NCBI RefSeq assembly: GCF_042434395.1
Contig: NZ_JBHLTP010000023.1
Coordinates: 41,126 to 105,125 of the forward strand
Direction: 5' to 3'
Length of the DNA: 64,000 nucleotides
From: Pontibacillus salicampi
GTDB lineage: Bacteria; Bacillota; Bacilli; Bacillales; BH030062
How positions within the stretch are numbered: the first letter of the stretch is position 1; each line of letters begins with the position of its first letter. The position numbers and the translations under genes were made by a program. Under the pieces are notes generated by a model that saw only the letters and a list, made by a program, of their open reading frames with translations, did no database searches and was not told the DNA's origin. Shown piece after piece: positions 9,682-19,238 of this stretch.

Positions 9682-10745
9682 TGTACCGTCTTCGGCTGCC
9701 GCGATTGGGCGGATTCGTAAATAGAAAGAATAATTTCAAGCGGCTTTAGGCCCTCTTCCCCATTCACAATCGGCTCCCGCCCCGCTTCCAGCGCTTCAAT
9801 CATGTCTTCGATTTGCAGGCGGTGCGCATTTCCTGCAATTGCTCCAGGGTCTGCGGAACCGGTCGCCGCATCGCCTGACTGTTGACTAGCTAAGTTTATG
9901 GCATCCTCTGGTGTGCTATTACTGGAATCGGGCTTCACAAACAGTTGCAGCAGCTCATCATCTTCAATTTTAGCTGAGCCTGTCGTTCCAAATAATTCAA
10001 GCCTTGCGGATAGACCAGGATATGCGCTCGTCGTGCCAACAATTGTTCCAAGTCCGCCATTCGCAAATCTCACTGTGGCAACCGCAATATCTTCCACTTC
10101 AATACGCTCATGAGTCAATGTCGCGATTTTTGCTTCCACCTGAGTGATGGGTCCCATCAAATATTGCAGCAAATCGATTGTATGAATGCTTTGATTCATG
10201 AGTGCTCCTCCACCGTCAAGCTCCCAAGTACCCCGCCATTCACCGCTGTCATAGTATTCTTGAGATCGGTACCAGTTCACCGCAGCCTGTCCGAGAATGA
10301 GCTTACCAAGGCGTTCCTCTTCAATCGCTCTTTTCACCTGAACTGTTGCAGGATCAAATCGATGCTGAGAGATGACAGCAAGTTTCACCCCTTGCTCTTT
10401 GCACACATTAATCATGGCGTGAGCTTTTTCTATATTTACGTCCATTGGCTTCTCCGTTATAACATGCTTTCCGGCATTGGCACAGGCAATAGCCATGTCA
10501 CTATGCATACCGCTTGGAGTTAATATGTTGACTACATCAATATCCTCTCGCTTCAGCATCTCATGATAATCGACATACCCATCGACATTGTATTCGGCAG
10601 CAAGACGCTTCATTTTCGCTTCGTTCCGATCTACTACTGCTACAAGCTCGGCATTTTCAATTGCTGAAATTTGCTCGGCATGAGTCCTGCTGATCACACC
10701 GCAGCCAATCAATGCAAAACGGTACGTTTTTGTCATCTTCATCAA
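9678..10745 (-). CDS. Gfo/Idh/MocA-family oxidoreductase
   Basis: A 355-residue member of the Gfo/Idh/MocA family: Rossmann motif GCGVISRTHAE near residue 14, catalytic EKPM near 100 and GGGALMNQSIHTID near 180. Compared with its neighbour it carries an insertion of about 25 residues rich in Ser, Gly, Asp and Ala near residues 285-310. It directly follows the two permease genes (16-base gap), so transport and oxidation are probably co-expressed. Three consecutive family members suggest successive oxidation/reduction steps on one glycoside, or enzymes for different imported sugars. Confidence 0.9.
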   Translation of the reverse strand: MMKMTKTYRFALIGCGVISRTHAEQISAIENAELVAVVDRNEAKMKRLAAEYNVDGYVDYHEMLKREDIDVVNILTPSGMHSDMAIACANAGKHVITEKPMDVNIEKAHAMINVCKEQGVKLAVISQHRFDPATVQVKRAIEEERLGKLILGQAAVNWYRSQEYYDSGEWRGTWELDGGGALMNQSIHTIDLLQYLMGPITQVEAKIATLTHERIEVEDIAVATVRFANGGLGTIVGTTSAYPGLSARLELFGTTGSAKIEDDELLQLFVKPDSSNSTPEDAINLASQQSGDAATGSADPGAIAGNAHRLQIEDMIEALEAGREPIVNGEEGLKPLEIILSIYESAQSRQPKTVQ

Positions 10746-10761
10746 CCTTTCCCAAATAAAA

Positions 10762-11610
10762 TTATCCTTTCATACTCCCTGCTGTAATGCCCTCCACTAA
10801 GTATTTCTGGAAAAATAAAAATACGAGTAACTGTGGTACAATCGACGCCACAGACATCGCAAACATCGGCCCCCATGCTGACACGGATGAAGGATCAGAG
10901 AACATTTGTAACCCAAGTGCTACCGTGAATAACTTCGTGTCATTTAAATAGATTAACGGGGACATAAAATCATCCCATGTCCAATAAAAGGAGAAAATTG
11001 CAACCGTCGCAATAGCTGGAGTCGTCAGCGGCAGCACAATTCTCCAAAAGATGCCGAACGAACTGCACCCATCAATAGCGGCTGCTTCATCCAGCTCCTT
11101 CGGGATGCCGCGGATGAACTGGATCATTAAAAAAATAAAGAATGGAATACCGCCAATAAAGGCTGGTACTATTAATGGCAGAAACGTATTTACCCAGCCT
11201 AGGTTATGGAACAAAATGTACTGAGGGATTAACGTCACCTGTTGAGGCAACATGAGCGTGGCCAGTAAGCAAATGAACAGCGGTGTCCGAAAACGAAACT
11301 TGACACGCGCGAAGCCAAAGGCAACCAGAGTCGAGGAAAAGATCGTACCAATGACGACCATGGTTGTCACAAATGTCGAATTTAGAAAGAATGTAGTAAA
11401 GCTGACATCACCGAACCCATTCCATCCTTGAACATAATTCTCCCATTTCAGAACAGAGGGAATTAAGGAAGAGGCGTTGCGGAATATTTCGCTCTCAGGC
11501 TTCAGCGAGCTCGCAAACGTCCACAAAATCGGATAAATCATAAGCAGCCCAAGGAAAATAGTGCACGTATGGTAAATCGTTGTTTTATACTTGGCAAACA
11601 TAATCTTCAT
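10762..11610 (-). CDS. Carbohydrate ABC transporter permease (MalG-type)
   Basis: A 282-residue inner-membrane permease with six hydrophobic segments. The EAA loop that contacts the ATPase reads DEAAAIDGCSSFGIFWRIVL near residue 185, and the protein ends in GSMKG as MalG/LacG-type permeases often do. It overlaps the partner permease by 4 bases. No ABC ATPase gene is near, so the importer probably uses a shared MsmX-type ATPase encoded elsewhere, as is common in Bacillaceae. Confidence 0.92.
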   Translation of the reverse strand: MKIMFAKYKTTIYHTCTIFLGLLMIYPILWTFASSLKPESEIFRNASSLIPSVLKWENYVQGWNGFGDVSFTTFFLNSTFVTTMVVIGTIFSSTLVAFGFARVKFRFRTPLFICLLATLMLPQQVTLIPQYILFHNLGWVNTFLPLIVPAFIGGIPFFIFLMIQFIRGIPKELDEAAAIDGCSSFGIFWRIVLPLTTPAIATVAIFSFYWTWDDFMSPLIYLNDTKLFTVALGLQMFSDPSSVSAWGPMFAMSVASIVPQLLVFLFFQKYLVEGITAGSMKG

Positions 11611-12566
11611 TTCCCTCCTTCTGACTCATAATACACCCAACTTTTTGCAGAGCGGAAAATAAACATCGTGAAAATGGCTGTGATACCCAGTAAAATCCAA
11701 GCTAGGGCAGAAGCGTAACCCATATCAAAGTGACCGAATGCTTTTTCATATAAATACACAGCATAAAACAGTGTGCTGTCTAACGGACCACCTTGGGTAA
11801 TAAGAAAGCTTTGTGTGAACGCCATGAATCCTTGGATGGTCTGCATCACGAGGTTAAAAAAGATAACCGGCGATAGCATCGGTATCGTAATTTTAAGAAA
11901 CTTCAATAGCCCATTTGCCCCGTCCACAGAGGCGGCTTCATACAGCTCGGATGGAATTGCCTTTAAGCCAGCTAGAAAAATGAGCATCGGAGAACCAAAT
12001 TGCCAAACAACAAGCAGAATCAACGTTGATAAAGCATAATCTGGACTGGCAATCCAGTTAACACCTTGAAATCCGAAGACTGCTAAAATATCGTTAAAGG
12101 CGCCATCGGTACTGAACAGCTGCTTCCATACAATTGCCACGGCAACACTGCCTCCCAATATGGATGGAACATAATAAATTGTCCGGTACAGTCCGACTCC
12201 TTTGCGATTCGTATTAAACAGCATCGCAACAAGCAATGCGAAGGCGAGCTTTACAGGAACCGAAACGAACACAAAGATGAATGTCACCTTCAACGCCTGC
12301 AGGAAGCGGGGATCGTTGGTAAACATATGGATATAATTGTCAAACCCAATCCATTGTGGTGCAGATAACAGGTCATAATCGGTAAAAGAGAAATACAACG
12401 AAGCAATCATTGGCCCTAAAATAAAGCCAATAAATCCAATCAGCCACGGCGAAATGAAGGCAAATCCAATCAAGTCAATTTTCCGCTGGCTTTGCAATTT
12501 GCTTACTTTCCTCTTGTCACGAACGAGCTTACTACTTCCTACGAGCGTGTCTGTTTTCCCATTCAT
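11607..12566 (-). CDS. Carbohydrate ABC transporter permease (MalF-type)
   Basis: A 319-residue membrane permease with six predicted helices after a basic cytoplasmic N-terminus. The EAA motif is YEAASVDGANGLLKFLKI near residue 210. It lies between the binding-protein gene (64-base gap) and the second permease (4-base overlap), giving a complete binding-protein-dependent importer apart from the ATPase. The substrate is most likely a hexuronate-containing oligosaccharide or glycoside, by context only. Confidence 0.92.
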   Translation of the reverse strand: MNGKTDTLVGSSKLVRDKRKVSKLQSQRKIDLIGFAFISPWLIGFIGFILGPMIASLYFSFTDYDLLSAPQWIGFDNYIHMFTNDPRFLQALKVTFIFVFVSVPVKLAFALLVAMLFNTNRKGVGLYRTIYYVPSILGGSVAVAIVWKQLFSTDGAFNDILAVFGFQGVNWIASPDYALSTLILLVVWQFGSPMLIFLAGLKAIPSELYEAASVDGANGLLKFLKITIPMLSPVIFFNLVMQTIQGFMAFTQSFLITQGGPLDSTLFYAVYLYEKAFGHFDMGYASALAWILLGITAIFTMFIFRSAKSWVYYESEGGK

Positions 12567-12630
12567 AATGTCCCTCCTTACGAGGGAGAAGCTTGCTATA
12601 GAAGCTAGCTTCTGCCCCCATTCTCCTAAC

Positions 12631-13950
12631 CTATTGGTTATTTGCTAGCACTTCTTCAGCCTTCTTTCTGAATAAAGCCGCTGCTTCCTCTGGCGTTATT
12701 TTGCCGTAGTAAATTGCCTCTTCAATCTGCGTTTCAAAGAAATCTTCAATTTCAGTAGCCCCTTGTGGATCTGGCTCGTTTATCTCGCTCGCATAATCTT
12801 CTACTAGCTCTAGGTAATCAAACATTTTCTTACCAGCATCTGATAAATTCGGCTTCAAGTGCTCTCTCACTTTGCTTGAAATTGGCACACCTCGTTCTGC
12901 ATTTAAAATTTCGTTAGCTTCCAGGTCATTCGTAACAAAATCTATGAATTTTGCTGCTTCTTCAGCCTTCTCGGATTGACTTGTTACGGAGAAGAATTGC
13001 CCAGGTTTTACATAGTGACCAAGCTCGCCGCCTTCTAGCATTGGCTGAATCGTTAGAGCAAGCGGACGGCCTGCTGCCTGCTCTAGAGCTAAGATTTGGT
13101 TACTGTGTAAATCCGTAATTACGGCAGTCTTTTCATTAACAATCGGCATCTGCTCCACATTCGTACCAGCACTCATGAATAATTCTGGTGGCGCAGCAGC
13201 ACCGGATTCCAGCACATCTACTGTATGCTGCAGATAATCAACTAACAGCTGGTCATTCTCATAGCCAAGTCCTGACCCATCCTCGTTGTAGAGCCATACA
13301 CCGTTTTCTCTAAGATAGTGCTTAAAACGCATTATCCCGGCATTCGGCTGCATACCATAAACCCCTTCACCGAGCTGATCAGACAGTTTTTGACCCATTT
13401 CTTTAAGATCTGTCCACGTGTAGCCTGGCTCAGGCACCTCAACCCCTGCTTTTTCAAATAGAGACGGGTCATAGACGAGTGTATGGGCATTGGCCCCAAT
13501 GTTAACAGCGTAGAGTTTGTCCTCCAGCTTTCCTCCATCTAAATAAAGGGGATCGACATCATCGAAATTAAGTACACCAGAGTCGATGAACGGATTTAAA
13601 TTTTCTAAAAGACCGTTTCCTGCATATTCCGATAGGTATTTGTAATCCATTTGAATAATATCAGGCAGATTCCCACCCGCCGCCTGAGTCGCGAGCTTGT
13701 TCCAATACCCGTCCCAGCCGCTGAACTGTGCTGAGATTTCAACATTTGGATTCTTTTCTTCATATAAATCTATCACCTTCTGGGTCCGGTCATGACGTTC
13801 TTGGGAGCCCCACCACGTCATACGCAAGGTGACTTTCTCACCTTCCTTTTCTCCTTCACCGCTTGCATCATCTGAAGCACAAGCGCTCAACAAACCTACA
13901 GCCATCCCTATCACCAGAAGTAACACCAGTCGATCCTTAATCATTTTCAT
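12631..13950 (-). CDS. Extracellular sugar-binding lipoprotein of an ABC importer
   Basis: A 439-residue family 1 solute-binding protein. The signal peptide ends in the lipobox LLSAC with the acylated Cys at residue 24, followed by a Ser/Asp/Gly/Glu-rich linker. The mature protein has the YEEKNP and FSGWDGYW segments near 70-85 typical of this group. An AGGAGG site precedes the ATG. A perfect match to the cre consensus lies 37 bases upstream, so CcpA control is likely. It presents the substrate to the two permeases encoded behind it. Confidence 0.93.
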   Translation of the reverse strand: MKMIKDRLVLLLVIGMAVGLLSACASDDASGEGEKEGEKVTLRMTWWGSQERHDRTQKVIDLYEEKNPNVEISAQFSGWDGYWNKLATQAAGGNLPDIIQMDYKYLSEYAGNGLLENLNPFIDSGVLNFDDVDPLYLDGGKLEDKLYAVNIGANAHTLVYDPSLFEKAGVEVPEPGYTWTDLKEMGQKLSDQLGEGVYGMQPNAGIMRFKHYLRENGVWLYNEDGSGLGYENDQLLVDYLQHTVDVLESGAAAPPELFMSAGTNVEQMPIVNEKTAVITDLHSNQILALEQAAGRPLALTIQPMLEGGELGHYVKPGQFFSVTSQSEKAEEAAKFIDFVTNDLEANEILNAERGVPISSKVREHLKPNLSDAGKKMFDYLELVEDYASEINEPDPQGATEIEDFFETQIEEAIYYGKITPEEAAALFRKKAEEVLANNQ

Positions 13951-13986
13951 CTCTTGTCCTCCTAAATTTGAAATTAATAATAATTT

Positions 13987-14001
13987 AGATAACGCTTACA
14001 T
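13987..14001 (-). promoter_or_regulatory. cre site (CcpA operator)
   Basis: On the minus strand ATGTAAGCGTTATCT fits WTGNAANCGNWNNCW at every fixed position. It lies between the DUF624 gene and the binding-protein gene, close enough to the latter to overlap its promoter or leader. This predicts carbon catabolite repression of the importer. Confidence 0.7.
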
Positions 14002-14014
14002 TTTACTGTTATAG

Positions 14015-14650
14015 TCACGCTGCTTCTAAAGCCTCGGTCACATCATTTACTTTCTGAAAAGTTTTATTGACAAACAGCAAGATTAATAAACAAGGGAGAC
14101 TTACTCCGAAGAAGGGTAATAGCTTTGGAAAGGATAATACAATAAACCCGCAAGCTCCAGTTGTGAGTAGCATGGCTAGCGTGTGAATTGGCTTGAGCAT
14201 CACCGCAATCCACGAGTTTTTGATTGTATGTTTAATCGTAAGCTCATAGTTAATGAAAAATGGATAGGAGTAGCATACTGTCATTAAATACCACATGGAT
14301 AAGGTGAATGTCAGCAAGGAGATTCCTTTAAATAGCAGCCCTTCACGCGACGCAAAGAACGTAAGGTCAAAATAAAGGATTAAACCCAATAGAATGAGGA
14401 CATAGCTTAGTAGATTCGCTTTCCAAAATCTTTTTTTGTAAGTAGACCAAAAAGTGGAGAAAACACCTGTAGATTCATCGCCTTGCAGCCATTTCATTTG
14501 AACTGTAAACAGTGCAGCTGTTGCAGGTCCGATGCCGAATACTCCCAACCCTACAATGGAGAACAACAACCATAAAACATTGACGTAAGCGAGCCTCATA
14601 ATCCATTCACAAAGCCATAATGCTTTCTCCACAACAGGATAAATGTTCAT
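14015..14650 (-). CDS. YesL-like DUF624 membrane protein
   Basis: A 211-residue protein with about five or six hydrophobic helices and the N-terminal WIMRLAYVNVLWLLFSIVGL-type segment of the DUF624 (YesL) family, including the GxGPATAAL motif near residue 40. YesL proteins regularly sit beside binding-protein-dependent sugar importers and AraC-type regulators in Bacillus and Paenibacillus, but their function is not established. The gene lies 21 bases behind the AraC regulator gene and in front of the binding protein. Confidence 0.85.
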   Translation of the reverse strand: MNIYPVVEKALWLCEWIMRLAYVNVLWLLFSIVGLGVFGIGPATAALFTVQMKWLQGDESTGVFSTFWSTYKKRFWKANLLSYVLILLGLILYFDLTFFASREGLLFKGISLLTFTLSMWYLMTVCYSYPFFINYELTIKHTIKNSWIAVMLKPIHTLAMLLTTGACGFIVLSFPKLLPFFGVSLPCLLILLFVNKTFQKVNDVTEALEAA

Positions 14651-14671
14651 GACCTCCCACCTTTCTATCCC

Positions 14672-15556
14672 CTATGTCACATTAGGGTCTGCCTTTCCAT
14701 GCTGCTTCCGAAAGGTAACCGGCGTCGTACCGTTATATTGCTTAAAGAGACGGCTTAACTGAACATGCCCGTTTAGTCCAATGGTAAAGGCAATAGATTC
14801 TATAGATTGCTCTGATGTCAGCAAAAGCTTCTTGGCTTCTTCCATACGGCGCTTCGTTAAATACTTTTTCACGGAAATGCCTGTCACCTCCTTAAAGTAG
14901 TGGCACATGTAATACTTATTGAGGTGGAGATCCACGGCAATCTGATCAAGGGTCATGTCCTTCATGTAATGCGTATTCACATAGGTAAGCGTGCGTTCTA
15001 CGTGGTTGTCCCTCTGCCTCCAAATGCCTTCACTGCTTCTCCCTTCGTACAAGGCTGCCTTGCGATATATCTTCACGAGCAGCTGTACGAGTGACGACGT
15101 AATCATCGCCTGATAGCCAGCCTGTTCACGAAGCTTTTCTTCATTCATGTCAGCAAGGATGGTATCAACCCGGTCACACTCTTCCAACCCCCACCTAATT
15201 AACTTGCCGCCCTCCTGATTAAATAAAGCTTTTACTCTCTCATAAAAGGCAGGCTCCAATGTACCTTCCAAGAACTCAGGAAGAAAATTAATAAAGCTTC
15301 TACGATAGACGCCTTTTTCAGGATTTACCCCGTGAATAGTCTCACCGTTCAAGAGGAGCATGTCTCCAGGTTGAATCTGATACACCTTATTCTCGATTAA
15401 ATAATTAGCCTTGCCTTCATAAAAGAAATAAATTTCATACCCTTTATGGGAGTGCAATGTCCAATTATGTTTATTTGTTTCCAGCTGATAGCCCATTTTA
15501 AATTTATTCGCTGCTAGCTTCTGATTGGTATCGAAACAAACACGGTAATCCTCCAT
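14672..15556 (-). CDS. AraC-family transcriptional regulator
   Basis: A 294-residue regulator. The N-terminal half is a cupin-like sensor (HSHKGYEIYFFYEGKA near residue 35 and QPGDMLLLNGETIHG near 65). The C-terminal 100 residues hold two helix-turn-helix units: TLDQIAVDLHLNKYYMCHYF near 195 and SIESIAFTIGLNGHVQLSRL near 242. It is the first gene of the leftward cluster that runs into YesL and the sugar importer, so it probably activates that cluster when the sugar binds. The 246 bases up to the reductase gene leave room for its own promoter. Confidence 0.92.
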   Translation of the reverse strand: MEDYRVCFDTNQKLAANKFKMGYQLETNKHNWTLHSHKGYEIYFFYEGKANYLIENKVYQIQPGDMLLLNGETIHGVNPEKGVYRRSFINFLPEFLEGTLEPAFYERVKALFNQEGGKLIRWGLEECDRVDTILADMNEEKLREQAGYQAMITSSLVQLLVKIYRKAALYEGRSSEGIWRQRDNHVERTLTYVNTHYMKDMTLDQIAVDLHLNKYYMCHYFKEVTGISVKKYLTKRRMEEAKKLLLTSEQSIESIAFTIGLNGHVQLSRLFKQYNGTTPVTFRKQHGKADPNVT

Positions 15557-15802
15557 AATGATGTGCCCTCCTTCCTTTTTTGATTATTTCGATAATTTAC
15601 ATCATCATACCAGATAATCCGCCAGCAGAAGTTACATTTCTTGTCCCCTTCTTAACAGTTCTTGCTTTTCTTCTTATTTACACCATTAACGAGCTTAGCA
15701 ACTGGAAAAAAAAGGAATATTCGAAAAGGAAATAGGTCCATCAGCATCCAATCCCTTCATAATATCCACCAAGATAAAGCATTTTCCATCAAGAATTGCA
15801 TA

Positions 15803-16648
15803 TTATACACCAGAATAAGCGGAAAACCCGCCGTCGATTGGAATAACCACTCCGTTGACAAAGCCGGATGCCTTCTGATCTACAAGCCAGAGCAATGTGC
15901 CAATCAGCTCATCAGGCTCGCCAAACCGCTCAACAGGAGTTTGTGAAAGGATTTTCTCTGCCCTTTCGGTAAATGTCCCATCTTCCTGAATTAGTAGCTC
16001 CTCATTTTGCTTGGTCAAAAAGAACCCAGGTGCAATCGCATTAACCCGTACTCCTACTTTAGAAAAATAAACAGCGAGCCATTGCGTTAAATTAGAAATA
16101 GCAGCTTTCGCACCGCTATAGGCAGGAATTTTCGTGAGTGGACGATAAGCATTCATCGACGATACATTTATAATAGTCCCTGCACCAGCTGCTGCCATGT
16201 CTTCCGCAAACACTTGAGTAGGAAGTACCGTCCCCAAGTAATTCAGGTCAAAGAGGCCGGAAATAGCCGAAGGATCGAGATGGAAAAAGCTATGCTCATC
16301 CAAAGGCCCATTCTGACGATAAAACTCCATACCGGTTGTTGCATTCGGATGGTTGCCACCTGCTCCATTGAGAAGTACAGTACAAGGACCTAATGTTGCG
16401 GTAATATGCTCACGTGCTCTTAACAACTCATCCTTATTAAGGACATCCACACAATAACCAAATGCCTCACCGCCTTCTTCGCGAACTTTGGTGACAACCT
16501 GATCGATTTTCTCCTGATTTCGAGCAAGCACAGCAACCCTGGCTCCACACGCTGCGAGCGCCCGAACCATGACCGATCCAAGCACTCCGCTTCCCCCAGT
16601 AACTACCGCCACCTGCCCCTTTAAATCAATATGAAATGGAAGCTGCAT
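15803..16648 (-). CDS. uxuB: SDR oxidoreductase, probable D-mannonate oxidoreductase (fructuronate reductase)
   Basis: A 281-residue short-chain dehydrogenase. The NAD-binding motif TGGSGVLG is near residue 17 and the catalytic YSGAK near 175, with NVSSMNAYRP supplying the Ser. In Bacillus the hexuronate pathway uses an SDR enzyme (YjmF/UxuB) to interconvert D-fructuronate and D-mannonate, and this gene overlaps uxuA by 23 bases and follows uxaC, which is that context. The assignment rests on family plus operon; related SDRs act on gluconate. GAGGGGGAT precedes the ATG. Confidence 0.85.
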   Translation of the reverse strand: MQLPFHIDLKGQVAVVTGGSGVLGSVMVRALAACGARVAVLARNQEKIDQVVTKVREEGGEAFGYCVDVLNKDELLRAREHITATLGPCTVLLNGAGGNHPNATTGMEFYRQNGPLDEHSFFHLDPSAISGLFDLNYLGTVLPTQVFAEDMAAAGAGTIINVSSMNAYRPLTKIPAYSGAKAAISNLTQWLAVYFSKVGVRVNAIAPGFFLTKQNEELLIQEDGTFTERAEKILSQTPVERFGEPDELIGTLLWLVDQKASGFVNGVVIPIDGGFSAYSGV

Positions 16649-17699
16649 GCTGATCCCCCTCTTTCATTCTAGATTTGACTGTATCGATGATGCCATTTAA
16701 ATAGGAAGCCCCCAGTGCACGGTCATACAACCCGTAACCCGGACGTCCCGATTCTCCCCAAATCATCCGTCCGTGATCGGGACGAATCGGACCGTTATAG
16801 CCCGTTTCAATCAGCTTTTCCATAACCTCAATAAGCAGCAGCGATCCATCATGAATGGAATGCGATGTTTCTTGGAAGCTTTTCGGGCCTGTCCACTTCA
16901 CATTGCGAGCATGCACGAAGTGAATACGCCCTTTGGCCATTTCAATCATCGAAATCAAATTATTCTCCGGGTTTGCGCCATACGAGCCTGTACAAAACGT
17001 TAGACCGTTCGCTTGAGAGTCTACAGCCCGGAGAAGCTTGGCAACATTCGTTTCATTGGTCACGACTCTTGGCAGCCCAAATACGGACCAGGGTGGATCA
17101 TCCGGATGAAGGGCGAGCTTGATATCTTCCTCTTCTGCAACAGGTACAACCTGTTCTAAGAAGTAAATGAGATTATTCATTAAATCGTTCTCCGTGAGAC
17201 GTTTAAACTGTACGATTAACTCACTAAGCTGGTCTGTTTGATAAGATAAATCCCAGCCAGGTAGCGTTAAACATCCGCTTAATGGATCAATCACGTCAGC
17301 TGCTTCTTGGTCAAAGGCGAGGGAGTGAGAGCCATCTGGAAAGGGAGCTTCCATGGCCGTTCTTGTCCAATCAAATACTGGCATAAAGTTATAGCAAACT
17401 GTTTTCACCCCGGCTTTTGATAAGTTACGGAGCGTGGCTTGGTAGTTGGCAATGTAATGTTCTCTTGAGGGCAGCCCAAGCTTAATGTCCTCATGAACTG
17501 GAACACTTTCTATCACATTTAGCGTTAATCCATGAGCCTCAATTCTCTTCTTAAGCTCGTTCACTTTTTCTACCGGCCATACGTCCCCTGGTGGAATGTT
17601 ATAAATCGCTGTCACAATCCCCTTCATGAAGGGGATTTGCCTGATATCTTCAAGCTTGACAGCATCGTCTTCCCCATACCAGCGAAAGCTCATGTCCAT
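16626..17699 (-). CDS. uxuA: Mannonate dehydratase
   Basis: Converts D-mannonate to 2-keto-3-deoxy-D-gluconate. The 357-residue protein opens with SFRWYGEDD and continues with IYNIPPGDVWP near residue 33, CYNFMPVFDWTRT near 105 and LHPDDPPW near 197, all characteristic of UxuA, a TIM-barrel metalloenzyme; RPDHGRMIWGE near 310 carries further active-site residues. It overlaps uxaC by 10 bases and the reductase by 23. Kinase and aldolase genes for keto-deoxygluconate are not in this window. Confidence 0.95.
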   Translation of the reverse strand: MDMSFRWYGEDDAVKLEDIRQIPFMKGIVTAIYNIPPGDVWPVEKVNELKKRIEAHGLTLNVIESVPVHEDIKLGLPSREHYIANYQATLRNLSKAGVKTVCYNFMPVFDWTRTAMEAPFPDGSHSLAFDQEAADVIDPLSGCLTLPGWDLSYQTDQLSELIVQFKRLTENDLMNNLIYFLEQVVPVAEEEDIKLALHPDDPPWSVFGLPRVVTNETNVAKLLRAVDSQANGLTFCTGSYGANPENNLISMIEMAKGRIHFVHARNVKWTGPKSFQETSHSIHDGSLLLIEVMEKLIETGYNGPIRPDHGRMIWGESGRPGYGLYDRALGASYLNGIIDTVKSRMKEGDQHAASISY

Positions 17700-19108
17700 T
17701 GGTTAGCCCCCTCTCTCACTAGCTCAAAGTAATGAGCCGCATTATGGTAAGATATCGCCGAAACGTATTCGCCAAGTAATGCTTGATCCGCAGGCACCAG
17801 CCCTTTTTCACTCCACTCTCCTAGCAAGTTACAGAGGATGCGACGAAAGTATTCGTGCCGTGAAAAGGATAAAAACGAGCGGGAATCAGTCAGCATCCCG
17901 ATAAAATGGCGTAAGGTTCCAACGTTTGCGAGAATCTGCATCTGGTCCCGCATACCATCCAGATGGTCGTTAAACCACCAGGCAGTTCCAAACTGAATTT
18001 TGCCGGGTTGTTCCCCGCTTTGGAAATTCCCTGCCATTGTTGCGAGAATATAGTTGTCTCGTGGATTTAAGCCATATAATACAGTTTTCGGCAGCTGACC
18101 GTGCTGCTCTAGTTGATTAAGAAAGGCAGACAATGGTTCCGCAACTGGACGATCCCCAATTGAATCAAACCCGCTGTCCGGTCCAAGCTGTTTAAACATT
18201 TTCGTATTATTGTTTCGTAACGGACCGATATGGAGCTGCATGGCCCAATTTTTCTCCTGGTATTTACCAGCTAGTCTCAGTAAGGTGTGGGTCTTAAATT
18301 GTTTGGACTCGTGCAATGTGACAGGCTGATTGTTGAGTCGCTTGTCGAAAATCCGTTGAACCTCTTGCTCCGACGCTGGTTCAAAGACCATTTCACTCAG
18401 CCCGTGATCCGAAGCACGGCAGCCAAGGGCATCAAAAGCATCGATCCGCTCATCAAGAGCATCCATAAAATCGGTGTAAGTGGTGATGGTTTTGTTCGTC
18501 CGGATTGCTAACCGTTCCACCCATGAAACAAACTGGTTTCCATTCACTTCCAACCCTTGATCTGGACGAAACGACGGGGCAACGAAACAGGCTAAGTCAC
18601 TTTCTTGTAAATAACGGTGGTCATCTAAGACATCAGTGGGGTCATCGGTTGTACCGAGAAATTCGACTTTGTTCGCTTTTAGAAGAGAATGAGTGGTCAT
18701 AGACTGCAATTTCTCATTCCCAAGTATCCAAATCTCTTCCGCCGTTTGTTCGCTGAGCAGAAGGTCAATGTCAAAATACCGCTTGAGCTCAAGGTGTACC
18801 CAGTGATAGAGCGGATTGCCAAGCAATTGTGGCACAACCTTCGCCCAAGCCAAAAACTTTTCTTTGTCCGAAGCATCACCTGTTATGTACGCTTCCTCAA
18901 TGCCACAAGCTCTCATCGCCCTCCACTTGTAATGATCACCTTCTAGCCAAATTTCTGTCATGTTGGTAAACGTGCGATTGTGTCGAATCTCTGTTGGAGA
19001 TAAATGATTATGGAAATCAAGAATAGGCAATGCTTTCGCATAAGTGTTGTAGAGTCTTTTCGCCATCTCAGTATCTAGAAGGAAATCGTCTGAAATAATC
19101 GGATTCAA
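17690..19108 (-). CDS. uxaC: Glucuronate isomerase
   Basis: Isomerises D-glucuronate to D-fructuronate (and galacturonate to tagaturonate). About 470 residues, the usual length; amidohydrolase-like barrel with the metal ligands FHNHLS near residue 33 and YGLNPRDN, AWWFNDHLDGM and GMLTDSRSFLSF in the C-terminal half. Two in-frame TTG codons compete as start, 19114 and 19108; the second has better spacing from AAAGGAG and is used here. It is the first gene of the uxaC-uxuA-uxuB unit and is divergent from the ROK regulator across a region holding an operator. Confidence 0.95.
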   Translation of the reverse strand: MNPIISDDFLLDTEMAKRLYNTYAKALPILDFHNHLSPTEIRHNRTFTNMTEIWLEGDHYKWRAMRACGIEEAYITGDASDKEKFLAWAKVVPQLLGNPLYHWVHLELKRYFDIDLLLSEQTAEEIWILGNEKLQSMTTHSLLKANKVEFLGTTDDPTDVLDDHRYLQESDLACFVAPSFRPDQGLEVNGNQFVSWVERLAIRTNKTITTYTDFMDALDERIDAFDALGCRASDHGLSEMVFEPASEQEVQRIFDKRLNNQPVTLHESKQFKTHTLLRLAGKYQEKNWAMQLHIGPLRNNNTKMFKQLGPDSGFDSIGDRPVAEPLSAFLNQLEQHGQLPKTVLYGLNPRDNYILATMAGNFQSGEQPGKIQFGTAWWFNDHLDGMRDQMQILANVGTLRHFIGMLTDSRSFLSFSRHEYFRRILCNLLGEWSEKGLVPADQALLGEYVSAISYHNAAHYFELVREGANQWT

Positions 19109-19218
19109 GAACAAACTCTCCTTTGCTTCTATATTTTAGCTTGTTGAAAAAAATGCTCTAAGGGAGGGAATCTAGGATGGGGTCCATTTACACAAAAATA
19201 TTAATGTAGATACACTTT

Positions 19219-19238
19219 GTTTGTTTACCCAACAAACT
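19219..19238. promoter_or_regulatory. ROK/XylR-type operator between uxaC and the regulator
   Basis: The inverted repeat GTTTGTTTACCCAACAAAC (arms GTTTGTT and AACAAAC, 5-base spacer) resembles the XylR/ROK operators of Bacillus. A plausible promoter for the rightward regulator, TTTACC (19224-19229), 17 bases, TATACT (19247-19252), overlaps it, so binding would block transcription of the regulator and probably of uxaC. Released by the inducer, likely a hexuronate or derivative (inference). Confidence 0.65.
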
